DNA from: an uncultured Caldilinea sp.
GTDB taxonomy: Bacteria > Chloroflexota > Anaerolineae > Caldilineales > Caldilineaceae
Direction: 5' to 3'
Assembly (NCBI GenBank): GCA_937928035.1
Contig: CALFWA010000328.1
Span: 1-27,046, forward strand
Length of the DNA: 27,046 nucleotides
The notes beneath the pieces are model-generated. The model ran no database searches. It saw nothing but the letters and a program-made list of their open reading frames with translations, and was not told where the DNA came from. Shown here in pieces: positions 17,496 to 27,046 of the stretch (its first letter is position 1; the number at the start of each line of letters is the position of its first letter). The position numbers were made by a program, and so were the translations under genes.

Positions 17496-18947
17496 ATGAC
17501 GGAGCAGAAACCGACGCAAGGACACAGCCTTGCGTCCGAGCATGTTGCAGATGGACAGCGCCAGGGCGCCATATCCCCGGGAGCCGGCGCGCCTGCCTCC
17601 CTCCGCACGCGACGCCGCCCCTCGTTTCATGTCGCCGACCTTGGAACGTTGTTTGTTTCGGCGCTGCTGGCCGTCGTGGTCTGGCTGATTGCAATCAACC
17701 AGGAGAATCCCCTGATCGTCCAACAGTTCGACACGCCCATCCCTCTCACGGTTGTCGGCCTGGGCGAAGGGCTGGAGCTGGTTCAGGATCTGAGCGGGGA
17801 GACGGTGATCCTCGAACTACGGGCGCCGCGCTCGTCCTGGAACACCATGCGCGCCAGCGACTTTCGCGCCGTGTTGGACCTGACCGGCCTGGGGGTCGGC
17901 GAACACAACGTCAGCGTTCGCGTCACGCGCAGAGACCCGCAAGTGACGGTGTTGGAGGTGCATCGACCGGAGTACACCGTCACCATCGACCGTCGCGCCG
18001 AGAAAGAGGTCCCTGTGCAGGTGGAGATCATGGACAGCGCCGCCTTTGGATATGACTGGCAGCCGCCGATCTACACGCCGATGACGGTGACCGTGCGCGG
18101 CCCTGCGTCGCAGGTCGAACAGGTCGTGCGCGCCCGCGCTGAAGTCTTCCTGCGCGGGGCGAAAAGCCAGGTGGAGCGCACACTGCCGCTCGTGCCTGTA
18201 GACGCCCAAAACCGTCCGGTCGAACGCGTCGAGGTGGCTGCGCCGGGCAAGGTGCAGGTCGTCGTGCCGGTGGAGCAATGGCCGGGCCGCAAAGAGGTGG
18301 CGGTGCGCGTGAAGTTGACCGGCTCGCCTGCGCCCGGCTATCGTCTCAGCGCTGTGCGCGCCGAGCCTTCAACGGTTGTCCTGCAAGGCGATCCCGACAT
18401 CCTCGCCCAGGTGCCCGGCTTTGTGGAGACCGAACCGCTCGACCTGACCGGTGCAACCGCCGACGTGCGTAAACGGGTCTCCTTGCTCCTCCCCGAAGGC
18501 GTCACCTCGTTTGACGGCGACTTCGTGATGGCGACCGCCGGCGTCTCTCCGATCGTGGGCGGCCTCACCGTCTCCGAGCCGCTGATCGTGCGCGGCCTGG
18601 GGCCGGGGTTGATCGCCGAGCCCTCGCTGAGTGAAGTGGACGTCATCCTGAGCGGTCCAATCCCGTTGTTGGAATCGATGAACGAAGATGACGTCTTTGC
18701 CATCCTCGATTTGACCGGGTTGGTGCCGGGCACGCACATTGTCGAGCCGGTGATCGTCGTCCCGAACGGCATCGAGCGCAACGCTGTCATCCCGGAGACG
18801 GTCGAGGTCACCATCAAAGCGCAAAATGCGGAAAGTGGCGCCAGCGCGCCGCAAATCCCAAACGTGGAGGCGACGGCGACCTCCGCCATTGCGTCGCCGA
18901 CGCCCGCGCCGGTGCAGCCGTCGCTCGCCGCCACGCCGACGCCGTGA
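17496..18947 (+). CDS. cdaR: YbbR-domain protein CdaR, regulator of CdaA
   Basis: Single-pass membrane protein, 483 residues. A short cytoplasmic tail is followed by one transmembrane helix (about 48-67, GTLFVSALLAVVVWLIAI) and four consecutive YbbR-like beta domains outside the membrane. These begin near FDTPIPLTVVG, EVPVQVEI, EVAVRVKL and LTVSEPLIVRG, and each ends in an LxLxG or VTVxI strand. The tail is Thr/Pro/Ala-rich low complexity. In Firmicutes CdaR binds CdaA and modulates c-di-AMP output. The start is ATG 17496 with AGGTG eight bases upstream; a TTG at 17442 in frame is less likely. Unlike Firmicutes, no glmM follows. Confidence 0.9.
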   Translation: MTEQKPTQGHSLASEHVADGQRQGAISPGAGAPASLRTRRRPSFHVADLGTLFVSALLAVVVWLIAINQENPLIVQQFDTPIPLTVVGLGEGLELVQDLSGETVILELRAPRSSWNTMRASDFRAVLDLTGLGVGEHNVSVRVTRRDPQVTVLEVHRPEYTVTIDRRAEKEVPVQVEIMDSAAFGYDWQPPIYTPMTVTVRGPASQVEQVVRARAEVFLRGAKSQVERTLPLVPVDAQNRPVERVEVAAPGKVQVVVPVEQWPGRKEVAVRVKLTGSPAPGYRLSAVRAEPSTVVLQGDPDILAQVPGFVETEPLDLTGATADVRKRVSLLLPEGVTSFDGDFVMATAGVSPIVGGLTVSEPLIVRGLGPGLIAEPSLSEVDVILSGPIPLLESMNEDDVFAILDLTGLVPGTHIVEPVIVVPNGIERNAVIPETVEVTIKAQNAESGASAPQIPNVEATATSAIASPTPAPVQPSLAATPTP

Positions 18948-18993
18948 GCCATTCTCGGCGTCGGCGGCCCTGGATTGATCTGAAAGGAAACGC

Positions 18994-20367
<1,374 letters not shown>

Positions 20368-20384
20368 CTCGGTCAAACTTGCTT

Positions 20385-21329
<945 letters not shown>

Positions 21330-21382
21330 AGGAAGAATCTGCTGCGGAGATGCCGAAAACGCAGAAGACCCGTGCTTCCAAT

Positions 21383-21414
21383 CTCTGCGCACCCTTGCGC
21401 CTCGGCGATGAAAC
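21383..21414. repeat. Copy of the short intergenic CTCTGCG/CTTGCG..GATGAAAC repeat
   Basis: CTCTGCGCACCCTTGCGCC followed by TCGGCGATGAAAC is the longest copy of this family in the window. It fills the space between the convergent M28-like and metW genes. No obvious terminator was found here. Confidence 0.5.
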
Positions 21415-21420
21415 GCTTCG

Positions 21421-23300
<1,880 letters not shown>

Positions 23301-23323
23301 GATGCCTGCCTCGTTGAAAAGCG

Positions 23324-23362
23324 GACTTGTGAATGCGGGGACGCCCCTGACGTTCACAAGTC
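23324..23362 (-). other. Long stem-loop between metY and metX
   Basis: GACTTGTGAA (23324-23333) pairs perfectly with TTCACAAGTC (23353-23362), and a second GGGG-ACG-CCCC helix sits inside. On the minus strand it is followed by CGCTTTTCAACG, a poor T-tract. It could be a leaky terminator or an mRNA processing/stabilising element that sets metY above metXW. Confidence 0.6.
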
Positions 23363-23377
23363 TCGCGCCTGAAACAG

Positions 23378-24673
<1,296 letters not shown>

Positions 24674-24716
24674 AGGTCCTTTTTCCTGTCGTTTCTGTTT
24701 TGAAGTTGAATGGGTT

Positions 24717-24752
24717 GATAAAAATAGCCCTCTCGCCTGGCAGGTGAGAGGG
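24717..24752 (-). terminator. Second intrinsic terminator in the metY leader
   Basis: On the minus strand CCCTCTC (24752-24746), an A-C mismatch, then CCT-GCC-AGG, and GAGAGGG (24734-24728) form a hairpin followed by CTATTTTTATC. It lies about 40 bases past the riboswitch terminator and 45 bases before the metY start. A single SAM-I riboswitch needs only one terminator, so this is an added control or fail-safe. Confidence 0.8.
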
Positions 24753-24753
24753 T

Positions 24754-24773
24754 TTACATCACCTTTACCTCCT
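24754..24773 (-). promoter_or_regulatory. Strong Shine-Dalgarno with minimal ATG-TAA start-stop frame
   Basis: The minus strand reads AGGAGG (24773-24768), eight spacer bases, ATG (24759-24757) and immediately TAA (24756-24754). The signal is better than that of metY itself. It sits between the two leader terminators, and the stop codon ends one base before the second terminator's stem. Its flank GGCAGG (24776-24771) is complementary to CCTGCC inside that terminator. Confidence 0.55.
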
Positions 24774-24786
24774 GCCCGTTTCCTAG

Positions 24787-24822
<36 letters not shown>

Positions 24823-24829
24823 GCGCATA

Positions 24830-24977
<148 letters not shown>

Positions 24978-24987
24978 ATGAGGCGGA

Positions 24988-25016
24988 AGCATAACAGGCG
25001 ATGAGGAATTTGTCAA
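24988..25016 (-). promoter_or_regulatory. Promoter of the metY-metX-metW operon
   Basis: Minus strand TTGACA (25016-25011), exactly 17 bases, TATGCT (24993-24988). The -35 is perfect. Transcription would start near 24981, about 19 bases before the riboswitch P1 helix. Confidence 0.8.
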
Positions 25017-25039
25017 ATAAACATGAGAGAAATTCATGT
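25012..25039 (-). terminator. Weak possible terminator after the DUF983 gene
   Basis: Minus strand ACATGA (25039-25034), seven-base loop, TCATGT (25026-25021), then TTATTTG. The 6-bp AT-rich stem is weak and its tail runs into the metY -35 box. A perfect 10-base palindrome, GCAAATTTGC, lies nearby at 25061-25070. Confidence 0.35.
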
Positions 25040-25077
25040 GGAGCGATTGGACGGTTCTGTGCAAATTTGCTTCCTCT

Positions 25078-25449
<372 letters not shown>

Positions 25450-25459
25450 AACGAAATCA

Positions 25460-27046
25460 TTATTCAGGATAATAAACGTTGATGTTTTTGGGATCGATGA
25501 AAACATGATCCATGTAAACTGCAGGCGACGTCGATTCTCCACGAAGAATATGGAGCGCCAGATCTATCAATTTCTCGCCGTAGCGCTCCGGCATGAACGC
25601 CGTCGACCCAATGATGCGTGTGTTGCGTCGCCGCAGCTCCTCCCGAACCATTCGGTCGGCCCCTTGTCCAACAATGGCAAGATCTTGCTCGCGATTCAGG
25701 CGACGCGCAGCGCGCAGTGCACCGATGGCGGCGTCGTCGTTGAAACAGATTACGGCGATGCGTCGGGCCTCCGGCATACGCAGCAGCGCCTGATAGGTTT
25801 CAGCTTCGCTGACGGCGCTGGTGTTGCCGCTGTTTAACACTACCCTGCGTTCATCGGGAACCGGCCCCAGAATCTCTTCAAAGCCATGAATCTGCCCTTC
25901 GATACGTGCGCGGGGCAGTGAGCCGGCGCGCGGCTCCTCTAGCACGATTAAATAATCGAACCTTCCCTGCCAGTGATGTTGCACCCATTTCCCAAGCGCA
26001 ACGCCTGCTAAATGGCCCGAATAATAATTATCTACTCCGAAAAACGTAGCACCTACCATCGGGATATCGACGGCGATCACCGGGATGCCGGCGCGCCGGA
26101 ATTTGTTCATGATCATAGCGCCCATGTTTGCGTCGATCTGATATTCGATGACCAGTTGGACGCCTTTGGCAATGAAATTATCCGCAATCTGCAGCGCCCG
26201 TTCCCCGCTGAGCTGGTTGTCGGCAAGCACCAACTCGACGTTGCGATGCTGCCTGGCCGCGCGTTCAAGGCTGCGTCGCACATCGACGGCGAAGGGCAGC
26301 TCTTCACTTAGATTCGCAAAACCAATTTTGAAAGTCGATTCTGTACGCTGGCCTGAAAGATTGATTACGGTGTTCTCACCGCAGATTGTCAGATCAAAGG
26401 GAAGATGGCGCAGTTGTTCGATTTGCTCGGCTGAAATACGACTATCTATAAAGAGTCGATGAATGCGATCGATGGGCGCAACGGACGTCAACCCTTTCCG
26501 TCCAAATTGCGGCGCCTCGATCAACGCGATTACTTCGTCGGCGGCGTCCAGCATGGCTCGCGTGAGATGCGCTTTTCCCAGGTCATTGTCGACCAAGCCC
26601 ATGTCTATCGTAAAACCTATGCCGGAAACAAACGCAAGGCGGATGTGAAGATCGTGAAGTAGGGCTGCGCCGAGGAGGCCGGAGGTGGCGCCACCGTCGC
26701 TGCGCACCAACCCTCCGATCAAGATGACTGCGAACGAATCGTGCTGCGCCAGCTGCCGGGGGATTTCCAAATCGTTTGTCACAATGGTGAGCCGACGACG
26801 CGTCTGAAGGTAAGGCGTCATCGCGCGCGTCAGAGGAGCAGCATCGAGCAAAATCGTGTCACCGTCTTCGACGAGATCCGCCGCTCGATTTGCGATCCAC
26901 CGAGCAAAAATATCTCCCTGAGTGGAAAGATGAAGCGAATTGTTGGTGGGCGGCGCCGTCGCCACAGGAACAGCGCCGCCTCTCACGCGACGCACCTTGC
27001 CTTCCTCTTGCAAGAAGGTGAGATCTGTGCGCACTGTCGTCTCGGT
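25460..27046 (-). CDS. DeoR-type HTH / DeoRC / periplasmic-binding fusion regulator (5' truncated)
   Basis: Runs off the right edge; 528 residues are visible. The first 25 (TETTVRTDLTFLQEEGKVRR...RGGA) are the end of a DeoR winged helix, including its recognition helix, so the true start lies beyond 27046 and the GTG at 27034 is internal. Residues about 45-205 are a DeoRC sensor domain, but its phosphosugar loop (usually DSGTT) reads LDAAPLT, and the late D-x-SKFG reads EAPQFG. Residues about 237-528 are a sugar-binding-protein domain of the LacI/PBP type (IGFANLSEELPF, GVDNYYSGHLAGVALGKW, NDDAAIGALRAARR, GQGADRMVREE). No signal peptide lies inside, so this is a cytoplasmic transcription factor with two possible ligand modules. 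Its target is not visible. Confidence 0.85.
   Translation of the reverse strand, partial: TETTVRTDLTFLQEEGKVRRVRGGAVPVATAPPTNNSLHLSTQGDIFARWIANRAADLVEDGDTILLDAAPLTRAMTPYLQTRRRLTIVTNDLEIPRQLAQHDSFAVILIGGLVRSDGGATSGLLGAALLHDLHIRLAFVSGIGFTIDMGLVDNDLGKAHLTRAMLDAADEVIALIEAPQFGRKGLTSVAPIDRIHRLFIDSRISAEQIEQLRHLPFDLTICGENTVINLSGQRTESTFKIGFANLSEELPFAVDVRRSLERAARQHRNVELVLADNQLSGERALQIADNFIAKGVQLVIEYQIDANMGAMIMNKFRRAGIPVIAVDIPMVGATFFGVDNYYSGHLAGVALGKWVQHHWQGRFDYLIVLEEPRAGSLPRARIEGQIHGFEEILGPVPDERRVVLNSGNTSAVSEAETYQALLRMPEARRIAVICFNDDAAIGALRAARRLNREQDLAIVGQGADRMVREELRRRNTRIIGSTAFMPERYGEKLIDLALHILRGESTSPAVYMDHVFIDPKNINVYYPE

Overview
The window is about 27 kb of GC-rich chromosomal DNA from a bacterium, most likely a member of the Chloroflexota (Anaerolineae/Caldilineae-like). 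That placement is an inference. It rests on the mix of protein families (GNAT-type N-acetylglutamate synthase, QC-like M28 protein, Big_5/PD40 protein, CdaA/YbbR pair, DeoR-type regulator fused to a periplasmic-binding domain), the Thr/Pro/Ala-rich tail of the YbbR protein, and short CTTTGCG/CTCTGCG-type intergenic repeats. Almost every base is assigned to ordinary chromosomal genes. I see no tRNA, rRNA, CRISPR array, insertion sequence or phage gene.

Layout. 1-170: the tail of an unidentified gene and a strong intrinsic terminator. 222-4088: arginine cluster argC-argB-argD plus a GNAT-type N-acetylglutamate synthase. 4082-5893 (minus): a three-gene group encoding an RraA-like protein, a DUF1349 protein and a zinc-finger/pRiA4b-type protein. 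6021-6566: a PNPOx-like flavoprotein. 6650-7090 (minus): a small heat-shock protein. 7440-9161: a nucleotide-sugar epimerase/reductase and a VUT-type (queuosine precursor) transporter. 9218-12595: a metal-type permease with a His-rich loop, its TIGR03943 partner, and a membrane-anchored Ig-like/PD40 protein. 12873-14627: an unknown polytopic membrane protein and an HD-domain phosphohydrolase. 14794-15618: an FAH-family hydrolase. 15664-21329: a tight run of argF, cdaA (c-di-AMP synthase), cdaR (YbbR), der (double GTPase) and a membrane-anchored M28 homologue that has lost its zinc ligands. 21421-25016 (minus): the methionine operon metY-metX-metW behind a consensus promoter and a SAM-I riboswitch. 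25078-27046 (minus): a DUF983 zinc-ribbon membrane protein and a large DeoR-HTH/DeoRC/periplasmic-binding fusion that runs off the window.

How the parts work together. The arg genes cover glutamate acetylation to acetylornithine, and ornithine to citrulline. No argJ or argE is visible, so the deacetylation step must lie elsewhere. The met operon makes homocysteine by the direct sulfhydrylation route: MetX/MetW acylate homoserine and MetY inserts sulfide.

The most unusual regulatory architecture is in the metY leader. After the SAM-I aptamer and its own terminator there is a second intrinsic terminator. It is preceded by a near-perfect Shine-Dalgarno and a minimal 'ATG-TAA' start-stop reading frame, whose ribosome-binding region can also pair with the second terminator. 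Other points worth a second look are the ligand-less M28 paralogue, the apparently leaderless metal-permease transcript with a palindrome across its -10, and the DeoR-PBP fusion regulator.
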